A stretch of DNA of 23,397 nucleotides from Alphaproteobacteria bacterium (lineage in GTDB: Bacteria; Pseudomonadota; Alphaproteobacteria; Paracaedibacterales; CAIULA01). The stretch is from assembly GCA_019751935.1 (NCBI GenBank), contig JAIEMR010000184.1, forward strand, positions 1 to 23,397. Direction: 5' to 3'. Made by a program: the position numbers and the translations under genes. Positions 1 through 7,043 of this stretch are shown here, one piece after another. Within the stretch, counting starts at the first letter, position 1, and the number at the start of each line of letters is the position of its first letter. A model generated the notes under the pieces. The model saw nothing but the letters and a program-made list of their open reading frames with translations, was not told the origin of the DNA and searched no databases.

Positions 1-184
1 CCTCCGCACCTCCCTTTATTAATCCTTGAACAATTGCAGCCGCATTCATACCACCCGCACTGGTACCAGACACACCTTCAATGTCAAAACGACCATCCTC
101 TAAAAGCCTGTCTGCAACACCCCAAGCAAAAGCTCCATGAGCGCCACCACCTTGCAATGCTAAGGCTACTTTCTTTTTTTGCAT
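1..184 (-). CDS. Patatin-like phospholipase, N-terminal part (runs off the left edge)
   Basis: Only the first 61 codons are in the window. The ATG is at 184-182, preceded by a strong purine-rich ribosome binding site (AGGGGGAAAG, 198-189). The protein opens with a short beta strand and the glycine-rich oxyanion loop QGGGAHGAF (residues 11-19), then reaches GTSAG at 40-44, the nucleophile elbow with Ser42. This order is diagnostic of the patatin family, whose members use a Ser-Asp dyad to hydrolyse acyl esters of phospholipids. The catalytic Asp (usually DGG/DGA) lies beyond the window edge. No signal peptide or membrane segment is visible, so the protein is probably cytosolic or exported by a non-Sec route. 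Some patatins of intracellular bacteria are host-directed phospholipases, but many alphaproteobacteria carry a housekeeping homologue of this type, and the fragment cannot separate the two. It follows the HTH gene on the same strand after a gap of about 350 bases. Confidence 0.88.
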   Translation of the reverse strand, partial: MQKKKVALALQGGGAHGAFAWGVADRLLEDGRFDIEGVSGTSAGGMNAAAIVQGLIKGGAE

Positions 185-532
185 TTTTCTTTCCCCCTGT
201 TACACGTACCAATTTGATAAAAATTTGTTCTTATAAAAATTTTAAAATTATCCCTGTAACTTTAAATTAGAGGAAAAACCTTAAGGATAAGTTAATTTTG
301 AGGAAAATCTGAGCTCTGAAAGAGCTTAATAGGCAGTATTTTATGTTTGGGAACAAAATGCTATAACCGAGGAGAAGGCAAAGAAACGAAACAGAGAGGT
401 CAAAGTTTCTAAAGCCAGGAAAGTTATGGATCAAAAATGACGAAATGCAGAGAAAATCAGGAAAGTAGGAGCAGTGCACTCCATTCTTTCCAATTCGCCA
501 CCTTCTTTGAACCTTATTCTAATAAAAAACGT
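185..532. other. Intergenic region, no gene supported
   Basis: This AT-rich gap lies between the stop of the HTH gene and the start of the patatin gene, both on the minus strand. Short reading frames exist on both strands, but they have no ribosome binding site and no recognisable protein character. The only structure seen is a short perfect inverted repeat, AGCTCT-GAA-AGAGCT, at 312-326. It has no following T-run on either strand, so it is a weak terminator at best. The patatin promoter should lie here, but no clear -35/-10 pair could be chosen with confidence in such AT-rich sequence. Confidence 0.5.
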
Positions 533-1726
533 TCAATAGTCACGCTTTTTATGTTTGTGTTTTTTATGACGCCCATCCTTATCAGAATATTTTTTTCTGT
601 CTGCGTACTTTGGCAATACTTCATCTTCGGAAGAAAATACATCTTCTTCGGAAGAAGATACATCAGAATCATCGCTTTCAGATACAGCTGCTGCAGCTTT
701 TTTCTGCCTTCTTTCTCTCTCTATTTTTCTTTTTTTAAGCTCATCTAAAAAGTCTTGCTTCATAGGGCCGTAGGCTTCTGTTTTGCATTGATTAAACCCT
801 TCAAAGACTCCATAACAACGCTCAAGACCATTTTTCTCACAGAAGCGTTCACTTATAGTAGCTTCTGCTATAAGGGGCTCTCGCTCTATTCTTTCAATCA
901 AAGCATCAAGCTCTGAAGCCTTAAAATTGAAACTAAGCAAATCCCCCAAAATACTATCTGGACCAAATTGCCGCTTCCAGTTTGAAACCGTGCTTTCGTT
1001 AACTTCGTGCTTTGCTGCAATTTCTTTTAGCGTTTTCCTATCCCTCACCCCTTTCCTGCCTTCTACTTCTGCTTCTAAAGCAACTTTTTGTTTGAATTCT
1101 AAAGGATACGGCCCCACTCTACGAGCGGGAGCTGCTGCGGTAGGTGCGTCATCATCTTCTACGTCGATTACTTCTTCATCATCCGTTTCAGTCCCTTTTT
1201 CTGGAAGTGGTGCAGAAGGATCTCGGACCGAAGCCGTAGCTCCTTCACCAGGATTTTCCTCCTTAAATTCTCTCATCCATGCATAAACGGACGTTTTAGA
1301 AACACCGCCAAACTCTCTGCAAACATCCTTTATACTCCTTGATCCTTTGTTCATAGCAGCAATAGCAACTTTACGTCTAAAATCAGCAGTATAAACAGAA
1401 GGTCGAGGATCATCATCTGAGACAACAGGCGGTGGTGGTGGTGCAGCAACAGCTGCTACCCGAGACTCTTTAGGTACCCCATCCACTCGCGAACGTTTTT
1501 TAGATTTACCCTTAGCCGGTCTTTGAGGTGGTGCAGAAGGTGTAAGCCACCGCACAGACATTTCCTTGCTCTCAAGAAGAACATAGGCTGCAGACAGGTA
1601 CTCCATGGATTCCCTCTCGCCCCATTCTTTTCTCTCTAAAACGTGATCTAAACCTTTATCAACAAAGCGTTGTCTCCTAGAAGGATCATCTGATGCCTTT
1701 GTTTCTGAATCTCCGTCACGAACCAA
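533..1726 (-). CDS. Protein with two transposase-type HTH domains, basic NLS-like clusters and an acidic tail
   Basis: The reading frame is 397 codons, counted from a TTG at 1726-1724 that overlaps the end of the upstream gene by 11 bases. No ribosome binding site precedes that TTG. An in-frame ATG at 1606-1604 (codon 41) has GAGAGGG just upstream and may be the real start, giving 357 residues. Two related helix-turn-helix domains of the IS3 OrfA/COG2963 type are visible at residues 112-157 (YTADFRRKVAIAAM...VYAWMREF) and 206-255 (YPLEFKQKVALEAE...VSNWKRQF). They are separated by an acidic, Ala/Pro-rich linker, and a poly-proline run lies at 96-100. Basic clusters are at 72-80 (KGKSKKRSR), 331-343 and 387-395. 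A Ser/Asp/Glu-rich stretch occupies 349-369. There is no DDE catalytic domain, so it is not an intact transposase. It is probably a DNA-binding protein; a regulator of its neighbour or a host-nucleus-directed protein are both inferences. Function unknown. Confidence 0.7.
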   Translation of the reverse strand: MVRDGDSETKASDDPSRRQRFVDKGLDHVLERKEWGERESMEYLSAAYVLLESKEMSVRWLTPSAPPQRPAKGKSKKRSRVDGVPKESRVAAVAAPPPPPVVSDDDPRPSVYTADFRRKVAIAAMNKGSRSIKDVCREFGGVSKTSVYAWMREFKEENPGEGATASVRDPSAPLPEKGTETDDEEVIDVEDDDAPTAAAPARRVGPYPLEFKQKVALEAEVEGRKGVRDRKTLKEIAAKHEVNESTVSNWKRQFGPDSILGDLLSFNFKASELDALIERIEREPLIAEATISERFCEKNGLERCYGVFEGFNQCKTEAYGPMKQDFLDELKKRKIERERRQKKAAAAVSESDDSDVSSSEEDVFSSEDEVLPKYADRKKYSDKDGRHKKHKHKKRDY

Positions 1727-2384
1727 AGCGTAAATAGGTTACAGATCCATACGCTCTGCTTAGCCCTGTTGTTAAAGAAGCAAGACGCATAAATCCATAT
1801 CCAGCAGCCATGGCAGCCCTCAAACTCCTGGCTTCTTCAGAACGATCACCCGATCCCAGAACCTCATTACACCACCTTTCACACCAACTTCTTGAAAGTT
1901 GGTCCACAGGCGTCTTTTTCAAAAGTGTTTTAAGACGATACTGAATTCTTTCTATAGCAACTGGGTTATAATTTTTATCATCTCTTAAGATACAACTTTG
2001 GAGATCTCTTTCCATCTTTGCATCAAATAAAGATTCAAAAACCCGACCTTTTGCTTCTAAGAAGATAACTAGGCTTGCATCCTCATCAACAAGAAAGTAG
2101 TCGACCCCCTGATCTCCTCTATCTTTGATGTTAAAAACGGTAATCCTACCACCTTTAAAACGTGCGTATTTATTGAGTGTCTCCTCAATACATTCTTCCC
2201 CATATATACCCTTTCTGAAATCAACAGGCTTGTTTTCATTATGAATCTCTACCATAAAAGGAGACAAACACTCGGCGCGCTCAGGGCTTGGGAAAAAATC
2301 GCTTGCAGAAGCAATCGCTCCCGTTCCAAAAACAGCGAACAAAATAAACAAAAAGCTCCTACTCTTACAAAAACGAACTAACAT
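1716..2384 (-). CDS. Exported protein with a PD-(D/E)XK nuclease-like core
   Basis: The chosen start is the ATG at 2384-2382, which has AGGAAG eight bases upstream. The reading frame extends 15 codons further, but that part has no such signal. The 222-residue product begins with a basic segment and hydrophobic core (residues 1-27, ending in AIASAS) typical of a Sec signal peptide, so it should leave the cytoplasm. At residues 77-114 the pattern GRITVFNIKD...QGVDYFLV...VIFLEAKG resembles the PD-(D/E)XK nuclease core: Asp95, then Glu110-X-Lys112 on the next strand, with an acidic helix (Glu63, Glu64, Glu67, Glu68) ahead of it. Four cysteines (Cys40, Cys65, Cys131 and the pair Cys168/Cys172 region) could form disulfides after export. 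The nuclease assignment rests on this motif only. It could be a toxin, an effector or a non-catalytic member of the fold. The downstream HTH frame overlaps its last codons, suggesting joint transcription. Confidence 0.65.
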   Translation of the reverse strand: MLVRFCKSRSFLFILFAVFGTGAIASASDFFPSPERAECLSPFMVEIHNENKPVDFRKGIYGEECIEETLNKYARFKGGRITVFNIKDRGDQGVDYFLVDEDASLVIFLEAKGRVFESLFDAKMERDLQSCILRDDKNYNPVAIERIQYRLKTLLKKTPVDQLSRSWCERWCNEVLGSGDRSEEARSLRAAMAAGYGFMRLASLTTGLSRAYGSVTYLRFGS

Positions 2385-2412
2385 GATTTCTTCCTGAAAA
2401 AACAACAACATG

Positions 2413-2431
2413 AGGTGATGAACTATCACCT
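2413..2431. promoter_or_regulatory. Perfect inverted repeat between divergent genes (possible operator)
   Basis: The sequence is AGGTGAT-GAACT-ATCACCT, two perfect 7-base arms around a 5-base centre, with T2431-T2434 following on the plus strand. It lies 29 bases upstream of the chosen start of the exported nuclease-like protein and about 175 bases upstream of the cation pump start. The size and spacing fit an operator for a dimeric regulator. A weak hairpin acting on transcripts entering from the left is an alternative. No known family consensus was recognised. Confidence 0.35.
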
Positions 2432-2605
2432 TTTGGATTCACTTAAAAGTTGAAAAAAATTTTGTTTTGTCTCGTACAATGTCCTCTCCAAATGAACCAA
2501 ACAGAAAAGGCTGATGACTTAAGTCTTTACATAATTCATAAGCTTATTGTGGCGCCCGGCCAAAAACACTACTATATCCACAAATGGTTCTTTACAGTTT
2601 TGAAA

Positions 2606-3499
2606 ATGCAAAAAATATCTGATGCAAATCTTGTAAGATTAGCTACCTACGCGGCGATTGCTGTTGCTTCTATTTTGGTGGCTGGAAAAGCTTATGCGTG
2701 GCATTTGACAGGTTCACTAAGCATTCAGGCTTCTCTGGTTGATTCCTTATTAGATGCCTTTGCCTCCATGCTCAATTTTGTTGCTATTTGCCATGCCTTG
2801 CGCCCAGCTGACGATGAACATCGTTTTGGCCACGGCAAAGCCGAAGCCCTTGCAAGCTTAGGACAATCCATTTTTATCGCTATTTCTGCGGCATGGCTCT
2901 TAAAAGAAGTAATCGAACGTATTTATAAACCAGAACCACTTATTTTTAGCCATCTAGCAGTCGCTGTGATGATTGGCGCTACAGTGTTGACTTTTTTCCT
3001 GATACTAGGGCAACGTTATGTTATTCGCCGGACTAAGTCCTTGGCCGTCTCTTCGGACTCTCTTCATTATCAAACAGATCTTTTGAGTAATATAGGTGTC
3101 CTTTTATGCTTTTATCTTTCTAGTTATTTTAATATTTCTTATTTTGATACCGGGGTTGGTGCACTCATCAGCATTTACCTTCTTCATTCAACGTGGATCA
3201 TTGCTAAAAAAGCCTTTGATATTTTGATGGATCGTGAATTACCGGACGAAATCATTGAAAGCATTACCAAGATAGCCCAAAATCACCACAAAGTGCTTGG
3301 CATCCATGATCTTAGAACCCGAAGCTCAGGACAAAATGAGTTTATACAAATGCACTTGGATCTTGATAAAGATATGAGCCTTCATCAGGCTCATATCATT
3401 GCAGATGAAGTTGCCGCTGAAATTAATAAGGTTTATCCAAAAGCAGAAGTCATTATTCACCAAGACCCTGTTTCCGATGATCCAAAGAATCCTTTATAA
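2606..3499 (+). CDS. fieF: Cation diffusion facilitator, FieF/YiiP type metal efflux pump
   Basis: This predicted inner-membrane H+/divalent-cation antiporter has 297 residues from the ATG at 2606, close to the usual 300. An upstream TTG at 2450 would add 52 residues unrelated to the family and was not used. Transmembrane helices are evident from about residue 12 to 205. The transport site is intact: Asp46 and Asp50 in DSLLD (TM2), and His154 and Asp158 in HYQTD (TM5). The conserved loop HRFGHGKAEALA (72-83) follows ADD (68-70), carrying the second metal site. A cytoplasmic ferredoxin-like metal-binding domain fills residues 208-290 and includes His-rich positions (HH 227-228, His234, His250, His260, His285). 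Homologues export Zn2+ and/or Fe2+; the exact metal cannot be read from sequence. The gene ends 5 bases before the methyltransferase start, so the two are probably co-transcribed. Confidence 0.9.
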   Translation: MQKISDANLVRLATYAAIAVASILVAGKAYAWHLTGSLSIQASLVDSLLDAFASMLNFVAICHALRPADDEHRFGHGKAEALASLGQSIFIAISAAWLLKEVIERIYKPEPLIFSHLAVAVMIGATVLTFFLILGQRYVIRRTKSLAVSSDSLHYQTDLLSNIGVLLCFYLSSYFNISYFDTGVGALISIYLLHSTWIIAKKAFDILMDRELPDEIIESITKIAQNHHKVLGIHDLRTRSSGQNEFIQMHLDLDKDMSLHQAHIIADEVAAEINKVYPKAEVIIHQDPVSDDPKNPL

Positions 3500-3504
3500 T
3501 TTCC

Positions 3505-4794
3505 ATGAAAATTCCTGCTCGCATTCAATCCACAATCGATCTTCTTGATATTATCTTTAGGTCTCCTGAAATTCCCGCCGACAAAGTCATGACATCTTTT
3601 TTTAGAGAACGTCGTTTTATTGGGGGCGGAGATAGACGTGCAATTGCAGAGTTAACCTACGCCATTTTGCGTGATTATTTTAAACTGAACTGGTTTTTCA
3701 AAACAGACTCAGCTCGCCTCTTGGTTATTGTTTATTTAACAGTGATTGAAAAGAAATCATTGAGCTCTCTTGAGTCTCTTTTTGTAAACGAAATATTTTG
3801 CCCCAGCCCTTTAACCTCTGCTGAAATCAAGATTATAAAGACATTAAAACCAGACAAATCTCTTCCTCTTTGGGCAGAATACAACGTTCCAGAAGATATC
3901 ATTCCCTACTTAGAGGAATCTTTTCCAAGCACGTTTAAAGATGAGCTTTTAGCACTTAATAAACAAGCTCCCTTTGATTTGCGAGTTAATACACTAAAAA
4001 ACTCCCTTACAATCGTTTTAAAACAGTTTGAAAGAGATCAAATTGAGGCAAAACCAACACCCCTCAGCCCGATTGGAATTCGCCTTGTCAAAAGACGCCC
4101 TCTGCCAGATTACCCTTTATGGAAAGATGGCAGCATCGAAGTCCAAGACGAAGGCTCTCAATTAATTGCTTTGTTATGCAAAGCTGAACCCGGCATGTCA
4201 GTCCTAGATTATTGCGCTGGCGCTGGAGGAAAAAGTCTTGCTATTGCCGCCCGCATGCAAAACAAAGGGCATCTCGTTTTATCTGATATTTTAGAATGGC
4301 GATTAAAGCGCGCTCAAGAACGTCTTAAAAGAGCAGGAATCCATAATTATGAATGTCGCTTAGTTACAGACAAACACTGGTTTAAACGTCAAGAAAAGCG
4401 CTTTGATCGCGTCCTCGTGGATGCCCCTTGTTCTGGAACAGGAACTTGGCGCAGAAACCCTGATTTAAAAATGAAATTTACAAAGCAAGACCTTCTCGAA
4501 CTGACTCAAAAACAAGAGGAAATTCTGAACAAAGCATCAAAATTTGTAAAACCCAAAGGCCTATTAATTTACGCAACCTGTTCTCTTCTGCAAGTGGAAA
4601 ACCATCAGCAAATCAAAAACTTCTTAAATCATCATCCTGATTTCGGGTTGATACCAATAGAAAAAATATGGAAAGAAACCATAGAATCTTCCTGTCCTAC
4701 TCAAGATGATATGTTACAACTAAGCACTTTTCTGCATCAAACGGATGGGTTTTTTGTGAGCGTTTTGGAAAGGAAAGCAAGTGTGGACTTATAA
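3505..4794 (+). CDS. rsmB: RsmB-type 16S rRNA (cytosine-C5) methyltransferase
   Basis: The 429-residue product matches the length and layout of the RsmB/NOL1/NOP2/Sun family, which transfers a methyl group from SAM to C5 of a cytosine in rRNA. Residues 1-130 form an alpha-helical, NusB-like N-terminal region, followed by an RNA-binding section with FDLRVNTLK (157-165) and VQDEGSQL (213-220). The catalytic Rossmann fold shows motif I, VLDYCAGAGGKS (233-244); motif IV, DAPCSGTGTWRRNPD (306-320), with Cys309; and motif VI, ATCSLLQVEN (357-366), with Cys359. The two cysteines are the family's release and nucleophile residues. In E. coli RsmB modifies C967 of 16S rRNA; this enzyme may belong to a sister subfamily with another target cytosine. 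It begins 5 bases after the cation pump gene, without a clear ribosome binding site, suggesting coupled translation. It ends about 10 bases from a convergent minus-strand remnant. Confidence 0.85.
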   Translation: MKIPARIQSTIDLLDIIFRSPEIPADKVMTSFFRERRFIGGGDRRAIAELTYAILRDYFKLNWFFKTDSARLLVIVYLTVIEKKSLSSLESLFVNEIFCPSPLTSAEIKIIKTLKPDKSLPLWAEYNVPEDIIPYLEESFPSTFKDELLALNKQAPFDLRVNTLKNSLTIVLKQFERDQIEAKPTPLSPIGIRLVKRRPLPDYPLWKDGSIEVQDEGSQLIALLCKAEPGMSVLDYCAGAGGKSLAIAARMQNKGHLVLSDILEWRLKRAQERLKRAGIHNYECRLVTDKHWFKRQEKRFDRVLVDAPCSGTGTWRRNPDLKMKFTKQDLLELTQKQEEILNKASKFVKPKGLLIYATCSLLQVENHQQIKNFLNHHPDFGLIPIEKIWKETIESSCPTQDDMLQLSTFLHQTDGFFVSVLERKASVDL

Positions 4795-4804
4795 GCTAAA
4801 TATC

Positions 4805-5207
4805 TTATTTCGTTGCAGCCCATTTATTAACGGCTGTGATGGCCTCTTTTTCTAAAAAACTAATACAATTATAATTTTCGATAATCTTATTACCATTTAA
4901 TAAAACAGTATGCGGCTTTATATCGGGTGCATTGTTAATAAAACCCGATTTTAATTTTCCATACGGAAGAGGCACAAACGCAGGGCTCTTTAAATCCCAC
5001 AGTAACAAATCCGCTCGCTCCCCCACCTGGATTTTCCCACTTTTAGGAGAATCAATTATCTTTAAGCCATTCGTTGTCATCCATTCAAACACTATTTCTT
5101 CTTTAAAGATTGTAGGATCTTGATGAATGGCACTTTGCAAAAGGCTTGCAAAAAAGGTACCCACCATCAGTGGTATCTAAAACTACATTTCTTAAAATTT
5201 GATTCAT
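4805..5207 (-). pseudogene. Remnant of an ATZ/TRZ-type amidohydrolase (guanine-deaminase superfamily), C-terminal part
   Basis: An open frame of 120 codons (5167-4805) reads as the last third of a metal-dependent amidohydrolase. LLQSAIHQDP and WMTTNGLKII match the C-terminal helices. GERADLLLWDLKSPAFVPL and a following HTVLLNGNKII match the beta-sandwich end that closes this family (about 430-470 residues when intact). The TIM-barrel metal-binding part, with its HxH and further His residues, is absent. Just upstream, from the ATG at 5207, a different frame reads NVVLDTTDGG, which could be either the natural N-terminus or the barrel's terminal GTDG-type strand. It runs out of frame into the C-terminal piece near 5165. 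Both readings imply a large deletion plus a frame change. The gene sits 36 bases downstream of the MOSC gene on the same strand. It is almost certainly non-functional; the original substrate cannot be inferred. Confidence 0.72.
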
Positions 5208-5243
5208 AGATTTTACTTTATGTGTGTTAAAAATTTAAAAAGG

Positions 5244-6044
5244 TTACCTTAAAATCTCAACTGTATCCCCTACCTGGATTGTCCCAGTTGATTCATGAAT
5301 CATATTCATGCCGAACATAATTCCTTTCTCACTATTACGGTATGTGGCCAGTGTTTTAAATGGCTCTTTGCCACGCTCTGCCGTTTTTTGATCAATGGTT
5401 GTTACAATACACCTTGAACATTGCTTTACCCCATAAAGAACAAGACTGCCAATACGAATACAGCTCCAACTATCTTCTGCAAAAGCAGCACTTCCCGTCA
5501 CCACAATATTAGGGCGGAATCTGTTCATAGGAACGGGCTTTTCAAGACGTTGATTCAGATCATCTAATGAGCTTTGAGAAATCAATAGAACTGGAAATGC
5601 ATCAGCAAAACCAACTTGGTCATTTTCGGAAATCTTATATTTGGGATTTACAGGACGAATAGAGTTGTTAGCAAATTTTACAAGACGGCAAGACGTTTCT
5701 AAAAAATCACTAATTAAGCTTGAAGCTTCTTTAGATGCTTCAACGACTAAACAAGTGTCTTTCCAGATAACAGCTTCAAAGGGTTCTCCTTCGCAGGTTT
5801 GCTCTATTACAATGGCTCCAACATCCGGGATGAAAATCTTGAGATAATTTTCATTTATTTCTGTTTTGATTAAACATAACTTTGGATGAGTGCGCTGACT
5901 AATAAAACGACCATCATTGCCCACAAGAACCCAGCTTCTATCATATTCAGGACCTGTATCCGCAAAAGTCATAATTTGACTGGAAATACCTTGAGTTCCT
6001 TTAAGAGGGTAGGTAAGCAATTCAGAAATAATAATACTAGACAT
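5244..6044 (-). CDS. MOSC-domain molybdenum-cofactor protein, mARC/YcbX-like
   Basis: The 266-residue product has the two-part layout of mARC/YcbX proteins: an N-terminal beta-barrel MOSC_N domain (about 1-110, starting SELLTYPLKG and containing PEYDRSWVLV and ISQRTHPKL) and a C-terminal MOSC domain (about 125-266). The key signature QCSRCIVTTID at 208-218 matches the human mARC segment CSRCILTTVD, whose second cysteine (here Cys212) binds molybdenum. The downstream GTIQVGDTVEIL is also typical. Homologues reduce N-hydroxylated compounds such as base analogues, with electrons from a partner reductase. E. coli YcbX carries a C-terminal 2Fe-2S ferredoxin domain; this protein stops where it would begin, so a separate electron donor would be needed. 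It starts one base after the stop of the upstream membrane protein gene, implying coupling. No molybdenum-cofactor synthesis genes are in the window. Confidence 0.85.
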   Translation of the reverse strand: MSSIIISELLTYPLKGTQGISSQIMTFADTGPEYDRSWVLVGNDGRFISQRTHPKLCLIKTEINENYLKIFIPDVGAIVIEQTCEGEPFEAVIWKDTCLVVEASKEASSLISDFLETSCRLVKFANNSIRPVNPKYKISENDQVGFADAFPVLLISQSSLDDLNQRLEKPVPMNRFRPNIVVTGSAAFAEDSWSCIRIGSLVLYGVKQCSRCIVTTIDQKTAERGKEPFKTLATYRNSEKGIMFGMNMIHESTGTIQVGDTVEILR

Positions 6045-6045
6045 C

Positions 6046-6966
6046 TTATAACCTTTTTGATGGGCTCAAAAAAACTAAGCAGTAATCCAGATGCTTAGAC
6101 AAATTTATCCATCCCCTTTTACGCATAAGCCAAATTAATTTCTTTACATTAATAGCATTAAATATCATGAACAAAAGAATATAACAGCCAATCATTCTCA
6201 AAAAAGTAATGATTACTTTTATCAAATGAGGTTCTGTTATTATTACAGAAATCATTGATATCCCTAGGGGCAATAAAAACCATAAACTGAAAAATTCTTT
6301 AATTGGTGAATAAAAAGATAACTTTTTCTCTGGTTTTTTTAAAGTTTGCTCTGAAAACCTTAAAAAGAGATTTTCCAAAGATTTCGATCTTTTTTCTCCT
6401 ATCCTTCTCGCTAAAATCACCATCAAAACAGAAAGACAACCTTTAAAAGCAACACAAGCAAAAAGAATAATGAAAAGATTAAGGAAAGGAAGGTAGGTTG
6501 CACAAAAATGCTGCGCAATTTGAAATCCATCAAGCATGTGCGAACCAAAAACAAAATAAGCTATCAATAAGGGTTGTGCGAACCCCCAAAAGCTTGAAAG
6601 TATGGCACCAATGCTTTGCCCGACAATATTACACCCAAAAAGAAGTGTGCCTAAATTAAAAAGTGCCCCTTGCATAATAATCGCAAGAAAAGGTGTAAGA
6701 CGTTTATAGGAAAAACCCATTGCTTTGAAAAAAGCAGCAATCGTTGAAATAATAACAGGCAAATTTTTCGCTTGGCCTGACATACAAGATTGCGCCCTTG
6801 TTAGGCAAAAAATTTGGTGTAAAGAAAGGCAATATCCTGAAAAAGGAATACGGAAATTATGCAAAAAATTCCCTATTCCTACTTCGATAACCCCCAGATA
6901 AAGGGCTATTCGACAAGATAAAGGAACCTGGCTGGAATTAAAAAGAGGTGAGTTTTCTATTTTTAT
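6046..6966 (-). CDS. Polytopic membrane protein of unknown function; canonical start missing or frameshifted
   Basis: The frame open from 6966 to 6046 encodes a hydrophobic protein with about six membrane segments and a basic loop near the middle (RRIGEKRSKS). The first usable start codon in frame is a TTG at 6864, but protein-like sequence continues upstream of it: VPLSCRIALYLGVIEVGIGN leads straight into FLHNFRIPFSGYCLSLHQ, forming a first membrane helix and a conserved-looking motif. That extension has no ATG, GTG or TTG before the TGA at 6969-6967. A TTG at 6970-6968 lies in another frame and would join this one by a single-base shift near the run of five T (minus strand) at 6944-6940. 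The gene therefore either uses an unusual start or is newly frameshifted. The overall look recalls small-molecule transporter S components, but this is a weak impression. It is followed after one base by the MOSC gene. Confidence 0.6.
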   Translation of the reverse strand: MKIENSPLFNSSQVPLSCRIALYLGVIEVGIGNFLHNFRIPFSGYCLSLHQIFCLTRAQSCMSGQAKNLPVIISTIAAFFKAMGFSYKRLTPFLAIIMQGALFNLGTLLFGCNIVGQSIGAILSSFWGFAQPLLIAYFVFGSHMLDGFQIAQHFCATYLPFLNLFIILFACVAFKGCLSVLMVILARRIGEKRSKSLENLFLRFSEQTLKKPEKKLSFYSPIKEFFSLWFLLPLGISMISVIITEPHLIKVIITFLRMIGCYILLFMIFNAINVKKLIWLMRKRGWINLSKHLDYCLVFLSPSKRL

Positions 6967-7043
6967 TCAATATTTGAAAAATAATAAAACTTACTAAAGA
7001 TCAGAATCTGTAAGATGTCAATGGTGACATTCCCTACTTATCC

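Noticed and set aside
312..326. AGCTCT-GAA-AGAGCT hairpin as terminator of the HTH gene
   Set aside because: The stem is short, the hairpin is about 200 bases beyond the stop, and no T-run follows on the minus strand.
437..748. Plus-strand open frame of 103 codons rich in Phe and Ile
   Set aside because: Most of it is antisense to the acidic, repetitive 3' end of the HTH gene. The composition is what the reverse complement of Ser/Glu/Lys codons produces, and there is no ribosome binding site.
2450..2605. 52-residue N-terminal extension of the cation pump from a TTG
   Set aside because: The extension has no resemblance to the family, whose proteins start where the ATG at 2606 begins, and the intact length of 297 already matches.
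5233..5250. AAGGT-A-ACCTT plus T-run at the end of the MOSC gene as terminator
   Set aside because: A one-base loop cannot form a hairpin; the apparent symmetry comes from the AAGG-TAA stop context.
7015..7030. ATGTCA-ATGG-TGACAT inverted repeat just after coq7 as terminator
   Set aside because: Only six base pairs, low GC and no T-run on the minus strand; it may be chance.
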